Positions 9,203 through 17,730 of a DNA stretch of 64,000 nucleotides are shown piece by piece. How positions within the stretch are numbered: position 1 is the first letter of the stretch; the number at the start of each line of letters is the position of its first letter. The translations under genes and the position numbers were made by a program. The notes beneath the pieces were generated by a model. It was not told the origin of the DNA and did not search any database. It saw nothing but the letters and a program-made list of their open reading frames with translations. Origin of the DNA: Paracidovorax citrulli (lineage in GTDB: Bacteria > Pseudomonadota > Gammaproteobacteria > Burkholderiales > Burkholderiaceae_C); assembly GCF_900100305.1 (NCBI RefSeq), contig NZ_FNEY01000017.1, positions 36,782 through 100,781 of the forward strand, read 5' to 3'.

Positions 9203-9709
9203 TCACTCGATGGTGGCGTCGCCGCCCGCATCCTCGCCGGCCGGCCGGCCGCGCACCAGATCCAGCACCAGTGCCGCGAGCAGGCCCGCCGCCAGCACCA
9301 GCGTGGCCGCCGCGCCGAGCGCGAGCGGGTAGCCCAGCACGGTGCTGTAGCTCTCCATGCCGGCCACCACCTGCGCCCACGATCCCTTGAGCAGCAGCAC
9401 CATGCAGAGCGCCACGAGGGTCTGGCTCACCCAGAACAGCGCCTTGCGCGGCGCACCCGAAAGGCGCGTGGTGAGCATGTCGAAACCCAGGTGCTTGCCC
9501 TCGAACGCGGCCACGATGGCGCCCACGGCCACCAGCCAGACGAACAGCAGGCGCGAGATCTCTTCGTACGACACGATGCTCGTGCCGAACGCATAGCGCA
9601 GCACCACGTTCACGAACACGGCCACGACCATGCCGGCCAGGGCCAGCACCATGAAATGCTCCGCGAAGCGCTGGAGCGCGGGTTTGTCGCGCGCGGGGTG
9701 GTCGTTCAT
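9203..9709 (-). CDS. dctQ: TRAP transporter small permease (DctQ family)
   Basis: A 168-residue protein with four membrane segments, the small subunit that joins DctM. The segments include FMVLALAGMVVAVFVNVVLRYAFG, LLFVWLVAVGAIVAAF, ALFWVSQTLVALCMVLLL and ATLVLAAGLLAALVLDLV, and SYEEISRLLFVWL is the family motif. GGAGAC precedes the ATG, and the ATG overlaps the gntK stop (ATGA), so kinase and transporter are translationally coupled. This is the strongest link of the transporter to gluconate. Confidence 0.92.
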   Translation of the reverse strand: MNDHPARDKPALQRFAEHFMVLALAGMVVAVFVNVVLRYAFGTSIVSYEEISRLLFVWLVAVGAIVAAFEGKHLGFDMLTTRLSGAPRKALFWVSQTLVALCMVLLLKGSWAQVVAGMESYSTVLGYPLALGAAATLVLAAGLLAALVLDLVRGRPAGEDAGGDATIE

Positions 9710-10335
9710 GCGGTGTCTCCGGAAGGGGCCGGCGCGCAAGGGGCGCCTGGGGCGTGGGGGAATGGCGCGGCAGCCTCTGCGCCGCCGTCGCCGTGCAGCC
9801 AATGCGCGATGGCGGCACCCAGGTCGTGGATGGGCCGCGTGGCGTCCAGCGCGAGCACGCCGGGTTCGCCTCGCGGCGATTCCAGCGTGGCGAACTGGTT
9901 GGCGACCAGCGTGGGCGAGAAGAAATGGCCCGGCCGGTGGCTGACGCGCGCGAGCGCTTCGTCGTAGTCGAGTTCCAGGAACGCGAAGCGCAGCCCGGGC
10001 GCGGCGGCGCGCAGGTGGTCGCGGTAGCGGCGGCGCAGCGCCGAGCAGGTCAGCACGATGCCCCCCTGCCCGACAGCATCGGCGGGGTGCACGGCGTGCG
10101 CCAGAAGATGGGCGAGCCGGTCCAGCCAGCCGGCCCGGTCCTCGTCGGTGAGCGGCTGGCCCGCGCGCATCTTGGCGACGCTCTCGGGCGAATGGTAGGC
10201 ATCGCCTTCGTGCAGGGTCCAGCCCAGCAGCGCAGCGGCCGCGGCCGCGACGCTGGATTTGCCGCAGCCTGACACGCCCATCACGACCACCGCAGGCAGT
10301 GGCCTGCCTTGGATAGCGCTATCCGTTGAGTTCAT
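9706..10335 (-). CDS. gntK: gluconokinase
   Basis: Phosphorylates gluconate to 6-phosphogluconate with ATP. The 209-residue protein has the P-loop GVSGCGKS at residues 20-27, then EGDAYHSPESVAKMRAGQPL and DEDRAGWLDRL, SALRRRYRD and VSHRPGHFF, all diagnostic of the GntK family. The C-terminal 30 residues (rich in Ala/Pro) exceed the E. coli enzyme. The start at 10335 puts codons 5-8 (Asp-Ser-Ala-Ile) exactly on one copy of the gluconate operator. It is the first gene of gntK-dctQMP-edd-eda. Confidence 0.95.
   Translation of the reverse strand: MNSTDSAIQGRPLPAVVVMGVSGCGKSSVAAAAAALLGWTLHEGDAYHSPESVAKMRAGQPLTDEDRAGWLDRLAHLLAHAVHPADAVGQGGIVLTCSALRRRYRDHLRAAAPGLRFAFLELDYDEALARVSHRPGHFFSPTLVANQFATLESPRGEPGVLALDATRPIHDLGAAIAHWLHGDGGAEAAAPFPHAPGAPCAPAPSGDTA
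10312..10323. promoter_or_regulatory. gluconate repressor operator O2, inside gntK
   Basis: Perfect 12-bp palindrome GATAGCGCTATC (14 bp with the flanking G and C). It lies within codons 5-8 of gntK. An identical copy is 117 bp away beside the repressor gene, about eleven helical turns, suitable for DNA looping by a tetrameric LacI-family repressor. Confidence 0.8.
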
Positions 10336-10414
10336 AAAAATCGCGGACGCTTCCCGGGGAAGCCTGCCGCGTCGTCTCCGTCGAATGAATGAGGTCAATC
10401 GCCTTGCCCTGTCG

Positions 10415-10442
10415 TTAACCCTGAGCAAGATAGCGCTATCCT
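10415..10442 (+). promoter_or_regulatory. gntR promoter with operator O1
   Basis: The second GATAGCGCTATC copy is at 10429-10440. A plausible plus-strand promoter is TTAACC (10415-10420), 16 bases, then TATCCT (10437-10442), so the repressor would sit on its own -10 box. The same site lies upstream of the divergent gntK, which suits both autoregulation and operon control. Confidence 0.65.
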
Positions 10443-10479
10443 AGAACACAATGGCGGCCAGACCGATCCGGATTAACCC

Positions 10480-11520
10480 TTGAACGATTCCGCCCTGCCC
10501 CGCCCCCGACGGGCCCGCCGCGCCAGCGGCCGCGTCACCCTGGACGACGTGGCCCGGCTCGCGGGCGTGAGCCCGATCACCGTCTCGCGCGCGCTGCGTC
10601 GCGAGCGCAGCGTGGACCCGGCCCTGGCCGAGCGCGTGCAGGCCGCCGCGCAGCAACTGGGCTACGTGCCCGATCCGGCAGCGCGCGCCCTTGCCTCGCA
10701 GCGCAGCACCCAGGTGCTCGTGCTGGTGCCCATGCTGTCGAACACGCTGTTCGTGGACCTGCTCGAGGCCGTGCACCGCACGCTGTTCCCGCAGGGCTTC
10801 CTGCCGCTGATCGGCGTGACCCACTACGATGCGGCCGAGGAAGAGGTGCTGCTGCGCACCTACCTGCCCCACCGGCCCGCCGGCCTGCTCGTGACCGGCT
10901 TCGACCGCAGCGAGGCCGCCCGCCAGCTGATCGCGCGCAGCGGCGTGCCGTGCGTGCACCTGATGGAGACCAGCGAAGCGCCGGGCGTGTACTGCGTGGG
11001 GTTTTCGCAGCTGGAGGCGGGCGCCGCCATCACGCGCCACCTGCTCGAGCGCGGCCGGCGGCGCATCGCGTTCTGCGCCGCCCAGCTCGACCCGCGCACG
11101 CTGCAGCGCGCCGAGGGCTACCGCCGCACGCTGCGCGAGGCCGGGGTGTACGACCCGCAACTGGAAATGCTGAGCCCCGAAGGCTCCTCCATCGCGCTGG
11201 GCGCGCGCCTCTTCGAGGAAACGTTGCGGCGCGCGCCGGACGTGGATGCGATCTTCTTCTGCAACGACGACATCGCGCAGGGCGGCCTGCTGGCCGCGAG
11301 CCGCTGTGGCGTGCCGGTGCCGGAACGGGTGGCCGTGGCCGGCTTCAACGACCTGGCCGGCAGCGACCAGATGGTGCCGCCCCTCACCACCGTGCGCACC
11401 CCGCGCGGCGAGGTCGGCCGCGCCGGCGCCGCGATGCTGCTGGGACTGATGCACGGGACACCGCCCGCACGGCACTGCGTGTCGCTGGACTTCGAACTGG
11501 TCGTGCGTGGCAGCACCTGA
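10480..11520 (+). CDS. gntR: LacI-family transcriptional regulator, gluconate repressor
   Basis: A 346-residue DNA-binding repressor. The N-terminal helix-turn-helix with hinge (VTLDDVARLAGVSPITVSRALR, about residues 19-40) ends in YVPDPAARALASQRS, then a periplasmic-binding-protein-like effector domain runs to the end, with IFFCNDDIAQGG and VAVAGFNDLAGSD typical of the family. It is divergent from gntK, and two identical 12-bp palindromes lie between or within the two genes; gluconate or 6-phosphogluconate is the likely inducer. The start is the TTG at 10480, because no in-frame ATG occurs before the HTH; the ribosome site is weak, fitting low repressor levels. Confidence 0.9.
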   Translation: MNDSALPRPRRARRASGRVTLDDVARLAGVSPITVSRALRRERSVDPALAERVQAAAQQLGYVPDPAARALASQRSTQVLVLVPMLSNTLFVDLLEAVHRTLFPQGFLPLIGVTHYDAAEEEVLLRTYLPHRPAGLLVTGFDRSEAARQLIARSGVPCVHLMETSEAPGVYCVGFSQLEAGAAITRHLLERGRRRIAFCAAQLDPRTLQRAEGYRRTLREAGVYDPQLEMLSPEGSSIALGARLFEETLRRAPDVDAIFFCNDDIAQGGLLAASRCGVPVPERVAVAGFNDLAGSDQMVPPLTTVRTPRGEVGRAGAAMLLGLMHGTPPARHCVSLDFELVVRGST

Positions 11521-11548
11521 CGGCGCGGTCCGTGCTGCCTGAGACAAA

Positions 11549-11564
11549 GCCCGGCGAACCGGGC
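11549..11564. terminator. hairpin between gntR and the DUF2165 gene
   Basis: GCCCGG-CGAA-CCGGGC forms a 6-bp stem with a stable tetraloop. It lies 28 bases after the gntR stop and before the end of the convergent DUF2165 gene. No T-run is present. Confidence 0.4.
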
Positions 11565-11604
11565 GGGGATGGGCAGGATTTCGCCGGGGCCGCGGAGCGG
11601 CTGG

Positions 11605-12096
11605 CTAGCCGTTCTCGTTCTGCGCAACGTAGACGAGCACCACGCCAATACACACGATGAAGCGGAAGGCGGATTCGACGCCGTTCCACTGGGGCGACTG
11701 CCACATCAGGAACCATTCGCCCGCGACGGTCATGAAGCCGAAGAACCAGACGACCAGCCCGAGCGTCAGGCCGCAGACCGCGAGCGTCTTGGCCCGGGCG
11801 AAGGCCGGGGGTGCACCGCGCAGTTGCCGCAAAAGTGCGATGGCACCGGCCAGGCACAACGCTCCGGTCACCAGCTCCCCGGCGATGATGAGCCAGTAGG
11901 CAGCATGGTGCAGGAGCGGCGAGAAAATCGCGCGCCCCATGAGCCGGTTGCCGGGGAACGTCGTGTCCATGAGCAGGACATGCCGGGTGAACTCGAAGTT
12001 CGACCCGTAATCGACGATGTTGTTGTAGCCGACGAGCAGGCAGAACAACGCCACCAGCAGTACCAGGAGCGCTTTGGATGCCCTGATGGCGGTCAT
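11605..12096 (-). CDS. DUF2165 family small integral membrane protein
   Basis: A 163-residue membrane protein with four hydrophobic segments: ALLVLLVALFCLLVGYNNIVDY, YWLIIAGELVTGALCLAGAI, LAVCGLTLGLVVWFFGFMTVAGEW and FIVCIGVVLVYVAQNE. The loop FTRHVLLMDTTFPGN and the EWFLMWQSPQWNG motif are the DUF2165 signature. The function of the family is unknown. It is transcribed towards gntR and lies downstream of the OmpA-like gene on the same strand with a 32-bp gap. Confidence 0.85.
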   Translation of the reverse strand: MTAIRASKALLVLLVALFCLLVGYNNIVDYGSNFEFTRHVLLMDTTFPGNRLMGRAIFSPLLHHAAYWLIIAGELVTGALCLAGAIALLRQLRGAPPAFARAKTLAVCGLTLGLVVWFFGFMTVAGEWFLMWQSPQWNGVESAFRFIVCIGVVLVYVAQNENG

Positions 12097-12128
12097 CGCG
12101 ATCGTTTCCCGCGCCGGCTCGGAACTGG

Positions 12129-12662
12129 TCAGGCCGCGGCCAGCGTCACTTCCACGCGGCGGGCTTCGGCGGCATTGCCGTCGCCCTGGGCGAGTTCGGG
12201 CTTGCGCAGCTCGATGCGGTCCTCGGGTGCGCCGGCAGCCACCAGCGCATCGCGCACGGCCTGGGCGCGCTGCTTGGCCAGCCCTGCGTTGGCAGCGGCG
12301 TCGCCCGTGGCGTCGTGGAAGCCCGAGATCACCACGCGGCGGTTGCCGTCCTTCACCGCGCGCACCACGTCGGCGATGGCCGGAGCGGCATCGGCCGTGA
12401 GGTCGGCGCGGCCGGATGCGAAGTAGAACTTCACCACGCTGCCGTCCACCACCACGCGCGCGACCTCGTTGCCGGCGATGTCGAGCGTGCCGGCGGGAGC
12501 CACCACTTCCGCTGCAGGTGCAGGGTCCGCCGCCGGGCGCGCGATGCCGCGCTGGACCACCACGGTGCCCACCACGGCGGACACCACGACCGCGATGATC
12601 GCGAACAGGAAGCCGAGGGCGAAGCGTTGCTGGCTGTCGTCGTCGGAGGAACTGAAGGCCAT
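12129..12662 (-). CDS. OmpA-like domain protein with one membrane anchor
   Basis: A 177-residue protein. After a short cytoplasmic start (MAFSSSDDDSQQ), one membrane helix (FALGFLFAIIAVVVSAVVGTVVV) anchors it in the inner membrane. A Pro/Ala-rich linker leads to an OmpA/MotB-type peptidoglycan-binding domain (YFASGRADLTADAAPAI, VVISGFHDATGD, NAGLAKQRAQAVRDALVAAG, RRVEVTL). The family's ligand-binding Asp/Arg pattern is kept. It probably tethers the envelope to the cell wall; no partner is next to it. The ATG at 12662 follows GGAG by about 10 bases. It is divergent from chaC, whose start is only 18 bp away. Confidence 0.85.
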   Translation of the reverse strand: MAFSSSDDDSQQRFALGFLFAIIAVVVSAVVGTVVVQRGIARPAADPAPAAEVVAPAGTLDIAGNEVARVVVDGSVVKFYFASGRADLTADAAPAIADVVRAVKDGNRRVVISGFHDATGDAAANAGLAKQRAQAVRDALVAAGAPEDRIELRKPELAQGDGNAAEARRVEVTLAAA

Positions 12663-12680
12663 GATGGGAAAACTCCGTAG

Positions 12681-13331
12681 ATGAATAATGGTGGAATGGA
12701 CGAAACCGCGAATTGTAGTGGCGCGGCCCCGGCCGCCCTCCCCTCGCCGCTGCGCGATCCGGCGCCCATGCTGGAGCGCGCCCTCGCCGAATGGGGCGGC
12801 ACGCAGGACCTCTGGATCTTCGGGTACGGCTCGCTCATCTGGCGGCCCGATTTCGAGTTCGCCGAGCAGCGCCTCGCGCGGGTGCACGGCTGGCACCGCG
12901 CGCTGAAGATGTGGAGCCGCGTGAACCGCGGCACGCCCGAATGCCCGGGCCTGGTGCTGGGCATGTTCCCCGGGGGCAGCTGCCGGGGCATGGTGTTCCG
13001 CGTGGAGCGCGCGCATGCGCGGCAGGTGATGGTCAACCTCTGGCATCGCGAGATGCCCACGGGCGTGTACGACCCGCGCTGGCTGCCCTGCTCCACGCCC
13101 CTGGGCACGGTGCGGGCCCTGGCGTTCACGCTCTCGCGCAGCAGCCCGAACCACACGGGTGAGCTGTCGGAAGCGGAGTACCGGCGCATCTTCTCGGAAG
13201 CGAGCGGCCGGTACGGCACCACGCTGCAATATGCCCGGGCCACCTACGACGGCCTGCGCCGCCTGGGCATCGAGGACCGCGCGCTGGCACGGCTGCTGGA
13301 ATTCTCCCCGCAGGACTCGGCCCCGGACTGA
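12681..13331 (+). CDS. chaC: ChaC-type gamma-glutamylcyclotransferase
   Basis: A 216-residue cytosolic enzyme that cleaves gamma-glutamyl peptides, mainly glutathione, to 5-oxoproline. The substrate loop FGYGSLIWRPDFEFAEQR begins near residue 47, and the catalytic Glu is expected in the NHTGELSEAEY segment. GWHRALKMWSRVNRGTPE and LVLGMFPGGSCRGMVFRV fit the ChaC family. An in-frame ATG five codons later (12696) is a possible alternative start. It is divergent from the OmpA-like gene, and the next gene downstream is a probable effector with its own promoter. Confidence 0.9.
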   Translation: MNNGGMDETANCSGAAPAALPSPLRDPAPMLERALAEWGGTQDLWIFGYGSLIWRPDFEFAEQRLARVHGWHRALKMWSRVNRGTPECPGLVLGMFPGGSCRGMVFRVERAHARQVMVNLWHREMPTGVYDPRWLPCSTPLGTVRALAFTLSRSSPNHTGELSEAEYRRIFSEASGRYGTTLQYARATYDGLRRLGIEDRALARLLEFSPQDSAPD

Positions 13332-13353
13332 CCGGCCTGCGCCACCGGCGCTG

Positions 13354-13414
13354 TTCGCACCGTCGGCCATCGCTTCGCCGGGCGACGGGGTGATTTCATC
13401 TATCGGAATAGATT
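13354..13414 (+). promoter_or_regulatory. PIP-box promoter (HrpX/HrpB-type)
   Basis: TTCGC (13354-13358), exactly 15 bases, TTCGC (13374-13378), then exactly 30 bases to TAGATT (13409-13414). This is the plant-inducible-promoter consensus TTCGB-N15-TTCGB with a YANNNT -10 box 30-32 bases downstream, known for type III secretion regulons of Xanthomonas, Ralstonia and Acidovorax. The next ATG is at 13516, about 100 bases further on. Confidence 0.85.
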
Positions 13415-13515
13415 GCAGCAAACGGCCATCCAGAAGGCTGTGGCGGCCTGTCCGGCCGTTCCCGGCGCCTCGTACGAGGCCGGCCCCGCAGCCTGATCCT
13501 TCCGAAAAGAAAACC

Positions 13516-15699
13516 ATGACCTTCCTGCAATTTCCCGCCCTCCGCCGCAGCAGCTCCGCCGGAGAAACCTCGTCTTCAGGTGCGGCCTCGCCGCCGCAGT
13601 CTCCAGCGTCATCCAGCGGCACCGGCAGCCGCCGGCATGCCTCCGGCGGCCTGACCGAGCCGTTGCTGCGCCAGCGTCCGGCTGAAGAGCCGGACGGGGC
13701 GCCTCCGCCCCCCCCGGCCAGCGCGCCACATCGTAATATGCGGCTGCGCGGCGCGGTGCTGCGGCAGATGCTGGCCGCGGAACGCACCCGCGCGGGCCAG
13801 CGCCTCGCGCAGGCGGATGCGCTGCACGGCACGCAGGCCCGCCGCGAAGCTCGCACGCAGGCGAACCTGACCACGCTGGCGCGCCAGGCCGTGCTGCAGG
13901 TGCGGCTGAACCGCGTGCAGCGGGACGCCTACGTCGCGCGGCTCAAGGAAGTGATTTCCACCGACCAGTTCCAGCACCCCATGGCGCTCAAGGGCGCCGT
14001 CGGCCGCGGACCGGACCAGCGCCTGGCCTCCCCGGACAAGGCCATCCAGGCCGTGCTGGACTACGTACAGGCGAAGCATCCGCAAGAGGCAGCTCGCCTC
14101 GACCTGCAGGGCACCACCGAACTGCGGCTGCCGCTGGAGGCCGACATCCTCCTGAACACCTGGGAGTTCTCCGCGGGCTGCAAGGTACGGGAAATTCACC
14201 TGGCCGACGGCGGCACGGAGGAAGCCGACATCGACCTCTCCACGTATGCGGCGCGAGAAGCGATCAAGAAAGGAGCGGCGGCTTTCGGCGAGGAGGCCCG
14301 GCTGCGCCCGGTCAGCCTCAAGGACGTGGAACCCTCCAGCGAAGCCGAGGACGCCCACCTCACGCCGGCTCCAGGGCTGGAGGGCAACCCGGAAAAGCAC
14401 CCGTTCGCCTTCCTGCAGGGCGTGCGCTACCGGGCCGAATCGGACCATGAGGGCCTGCAGGCACTGGTCAACCGCTGCCTGGGGGCCAGCGATCCCGTCA
14501 CCCTCGAGCTTCGCGGGCGCATGGGCGCGCAGGCCGTCAATGCCGTGCTGACCCAGAAGCAATTCTCGCCGGAACTGGGATGGAGCATGCTGGCGAGCCT
14601 GGTGGGCAGCGGCGGGCTGGCGTATGCGCTGGACGTCGTGGCCTGGGGCGCGGTGATGGGCCAGGTATCCGCGGCCCTCGGCGAGGACCATCCCGCCACC
14701 CGCATGACGGAAGTGCTGCTGGCGTCGCTCACGCCCCTGTTCGCGGAAACCGTGGACTCCCTCGTCATCAAGCGCCTGCTCGGCACGTTCCAGAATGAGC
14801 CCCTGCTGCCGGAAACCTTCGCGGAATTCATGGACGACCTGAAGGATTCAGCGATTTCCGGCACCATCGCGGCCATCGGATCCATTCCGAACAATGTCGC
14901 CGGGCTGACGCAGCGCTGGGCCATGGAGCCCGTCAGCATGGTCACCAACCAGATCGCGGTCTCCACCTCGGGTGCCATGGTCCCGCGGGAAGTCGCGGCG
15001 GCCCATGGCGAAATGGCGACGGGGGTGCTGCAACGCAAGAATGATGGCTTCTTTCCGCCCCCCGACGTGGCCCTGGCCGCCGGATCCAGCGAGGCCCAGG
15101 CCCGGCGCGCGCTGGCCGACCACGCCATGGCGGATACGCAGGGCGCGCTGGAGGCGGCCCCTGGCCACGGCCTGGCCATCAACTCGATGGGCATCGGCTC
15201 GGTCATCAGCCTGCTCACGGGATTCCTGCCGTTCGACACCATGGCCCGCGCCCACGTGCTGCCGACCGTGGTGCAGAAGATCGTCACCATCATGGTCAAT
15301 ACGCCCACGGAAGTGCTCAGCCTGGGCGCCGGCATCCTGACCGGCAACCATCTCGGCGGCATCGGCGGCAAGCTCACCACGGACGCCGAGAAGAACCGCC
15401 GCATCATCGAACTCATCGCCCACAAGGCGGTCGAGCGGCTCGGGCAGGCGCAGTCGGGCGGGGCGCAGGGCATCGAGATCACCGAGGCGGAGCTGCAGGC
15501 CATCGAGCACCCCTCCCTGGCGCTCACTTTCCCGGCCGGGCGGACCATCGTCAACACGATGAACGGCGTGGCAGACATGGTGTCGCGCTGCTGGGGCGCG
15601 CTGCGCGGCGTGCCCCCTGAGCGCCCCGGGGAGCAGGTGGACGTGAACGCACTGATGCAGCGCATGGCGGACCAGGGCCGCCATTCCGCGCCGGTGTGA
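13516..15699 (+). CDS. probable type III secreted effector, family not recognised
   Basis: A 727-residue protein placed behind a perfect PIP box, the hallmark of HrpX-controlled effectors. Its first 45 residues are polar and contain 13 serines ([13 protein letters not shown]...), the composition of type III secretion signals, and no Sec signal is present. Then follow a basic, helical region (about 75-140), a mixed alpha/beta middle part, and in the second half hydrophobic helices near residues 357-385 and 555-600 that could insert in a host membrane or bind a chaperone. No enzyme motif is recognised. The start at 13516 is chosen because upstream codons lie inside the promoter. Secretion is inferred from promoter and composition, not shown. 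Confidence 0.75.
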   Translation: MTFLQFPALRRSSSAGETSSSGAASPPQSPASSSGTGSRRHASGGLTEPLLRQRPAEEPDGAPPPPPASAPHRNMRLRGAVLRQMLAAERTRAGQRLAQADALHGTQARREARTQANLTTLARQAVLQVRLNRVQRDAYVARLKEVISTDQFQHPMALKGAVGRGPDQRLASPDKAIQAVLDYVQAKHPQEAARLDLQGTTELRLPLEADILLNTWEFSAGCKVREIHLADGGTEEADIDLSTYAAREAIKKGAAAFGEEARLRPVSLKDVEPSSEAEDAHLTPAPGLEGNPEKHPFAFLQGVRYRAESDHEGLQALVNRCLGASDPVTLELRGRMGAQAVNAVLTQKQFSPELGWSMLASLVGSGGLAYALDVVAWGAVMGQVSAALGEDHPATRMTEVLLASLTPLFAETVDSLVIKRLLGTFQNEPLLPETFAEFMDDLKDSAISGTIAAIGSIPNNVAGLTQRWAMEPVSMVTNQIAVSTSGAMVPREVAAAHGEMATGVLQRKNDGFFPPPDVALAAGSSEAQARRALADHAMADTQGALEAAPGHGLAINSMGIGSVISLLTGFLPFDTMARAHVLPTVVQKIVTIMVNTPTEVLSLGAGILTGNHLGGIGGKLTTDAEKNRRIIELIAHKAVERLGQAQSGGAQGIEITEAELQAIEHPSLALTFPAGRTIVNTMNGVADMVSRCWGALRGVPPERPGEQVDVNALMQRMADQGRHSAPV

Positions 15700-15755
15700 C
15701 GCCGGCGTGCGCTGCCGCGGCACGGAGGCGGGCGGAAGGCATGCACAATCGCGGC

Positions 15756-16418
15756 ATGTCTTCCCCCTCCTCCCCGTTGTCGTCCTCCATCGCCGACCTG
15801 CGCAAGAGCTACGAGCGCGCCGAACTCGGCGAGGAGGCATCGCATGCCGATCCGCTGCGCCAGTTCGACCAGTGGCTGCAGGAAGCCGTGGCAGCGCAGG
15901 TGCCCGAGCCCAATGCCATGACGCTGGCCACCGTGGGCGCGGACCTGCGCCCCAGCACCCGCGTGGTGCTCATCAAGGGCTACGACGAGCGCGGCATCGT
16001 CTGGTACACCAACTACGGGAGCCGCAAGGGCCGGCAACTGGCGGGCAACCCGTTCGCGGCCCTGCAGTTCCACTGGGTCGAGCTCGAACGCGTGGTGCGC
16101 ATCGAAGGCCGGGTGGAGAAAGTGAGCGATGCGGAGAGCGACGCGTATTTCGCGAGCCGGCCGCTGGATTCGCGCATCGGCGCCTGGGCGAGCCCGCAGA
16201 GCGAGGTGATTTCCGGCCGCGGCGTGCTCGTGGCCAATGCGGCAAAGTACGGCGCACAGTTCCTGCTGCAGCCGCCCCGCCCGCCGCACTGGGGCGGCTT
16301 CCGCCTGAAACCCGACCGCTGGGAATTCTGGCAGGGCCGCAAGAGCCGCCTGCACGACCGGCTCTGCTACCGGGAAGAGACGCCGGGCGCCTGGGTGCGC
16401 GAGCGCCTCGCTCCCTGA
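15756..16418 (+). CDS. pdxH: pyridoxamine 5'-phosphate oxidase (PdxH)
   Basis: Oxidises pyridoxine/pyridoxamine 5'-phosphate to pyridoxal 5'-phosphate with FMN. The 220-residue protein follows the family closely: [96 protein letters not shown], and the C-terminal [16 protein letters not shown] with RERLAP at the end. An in-frame ATG at 15741 is possible; 15756 gives the usual N-terminal length. It stands alone between the effector gene and a convergent transporter gene. Confidence 0.97.
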   Translation: MSSPSSPLSSSIADLRKSYERAELGEEASHADPLRQFDQWLQEAVAAQVPEPNAMTLATVGADLRPSTRVVLIKGYDERGIVWYTNYGSRKGRQLAGNPFAALQFHWVELERVVRIEGRVEKVSDAESDAYFASRPLDSRIGAWASPQSEVISGRGVLVANAAKYGAQFLLQPPRPPHWGGFRLKPDRWEFWQGRKSRLHDRLCYREETPGAWVRERLAP

Positions 16419-16484
16419 CGGCCCTCTCCTGCCCCGCCGGCTCGGCGGTCCTGCGGCGACGGGGCCGTGCCGGCCGCTGCCGTC

Positions 16485-17438
16485 TCAGTGCCAGAGCCGC
16501 TGGGCCAGCAGAAGCATCAACGGCACCGTGAGCAGCGCCAGCGCGGTCGAGAGCGCGATGCTGGCCGACACCTCGTCCTGCATCGTGCCGTAGCGCTGGG
16601 TGAAGAGGAAGACGTTGGCCCCCACGGGCAGTGCCGCGGCGGTGAACATCACCGCCACCGAAAGGCCCGACAGGCCCATGCCCCAGGCCAGCGCGAACAG
16701 CAGCAGCGGGTGGGCGATGTTCTTGACCATCGCGATGCCCAGGGCCTCCCGCGCATGGTGGCCGACCTTGGTGTAGGCCAGCGTCACGCCCACCAGCAGC
16801 AGCGCCATGGGGCCGAGCGCGGTGCCCAGCACCTGCAGCGGCTTGTCGATCACCTCCGGCAATACGAGGCCCGTCTGGCCGAACAGCAGGCCCGCCAGGA
16901 TGGGCAGCGGCACCGGGTGCACGATGCCGTTGCGCACCGCCTGCAGCACGGTGTGCAGTACCGGGCGCGGCGCGCTGCGGCCCGAGCGCTGGCTCTCGCG
17001 CGCCTCGGCCAGCTCGAAAACGACCGTGGCGGCCGTGAGCAGCACGAGCGCGTGCAGCGAGATCAGGGTGAAGAGCGTCACCAGCCCTTCCTTGCCGTAC
17101 ACCAGCCCGACCAGCGGCACGCCGATCATGATGTTGTTGCTGAACATGTTGGCCAGGCCGCGTGCCGCCGAGCGGGTGGAAAAGCCCGCGAAGGCCATGG
17201 TGACGGTGAACACCAGGCCCGCCGCCAGGAAGTACAGCGCCACCGGCTGGAAGTTCAGGTCCTGCACCCGCACCGCACCCATGGTGCGGAACAGCAGTGC
17301 CGGCGTGAGCACCAGGAAGACGATGTTGGAGAGGTCCTTGATCGCGGCGGCCCGCACCCACCCGATGCGGGCCGCGAAGAAGCCGATGGAGATGCAGAGG
17401 ATGACCGGGACGAGGGAGGAGAAGACGGGGGAGTTCAC
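16485..17438 (-). CDS. AEC family transporter (auxin efflux carrier type)
   Basis: A 317-residue inner-membrane carrier with ten hydrophobic segments in two repeats: LVPVILCISIGFFAARIGW at the N-terminus, NIVFLVLTPALLFRTMG, a NMFSNNIMIGVPLVGLVYG crossover motif, and PLPILAGLLFGQTGLVLPEVID opening the second half. The asparagine/proline-rich crossovers are typical of AEC proteins, which export organic acids or related small molecules. The start is read as GTG at 17438; no ATG lies in the right place and the ribosome site is poor. It is divergent from the aldehyde dehydrogenase gene. Confidence 0.9.
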   Translation of the reverse strand: MNSPVFSSLVPVILCISIGFFAARIGWVRAAAIKDLSNIVFLVLTPALLFRTMGAVRVQDLNFQPVALYFLAAGLVFTVTMAFAGFSTRSAARGLANMFSNNIMIGVPLVGLVYGKEGLVTLFTLISLHALVLLTAATVVFELAEARESQRSGRSAPRPVLHTVLQAVRNGIVHPVPLPILAGLLFGQTGLVLPEVIDKPLQVLGTALGPMALLLVGVTLAYTKVGHHAREALGIAMVKNIAHPLLLFALAWGMGLSGLSVAVMFTAAALPVGANVFLFTQRYGTMQDEVSASIALSTALALLTVPLMLLLAQRLWH

Positions 17439-17730
17439 GGGCGGGAGGGGCACAGGTGCGCACGGCCGTGCACCACAGCGGTGATGCGGCCATGCAGAGA
17501 GGGCGGACTCGGACACGGAATTATCCTTGCGCCGCCCTGGCCGGGCGCCTGCCGTACGGGCCGGCCCCTGCCGGTGCGCCGCACGGCATGCCGCCGAGCC
17601 CCCCCAAAACCGCAGCTTCATCGCGATGCGCCCTGTTTTTCCCAACCGGCCGCGCGGCAGCGCATGGTGCAATTGCCTGCAATGAAGCTCGTTGCCGAGC
17701 CTGCCCGGAACCGGCAGGACGACTGTTTCC

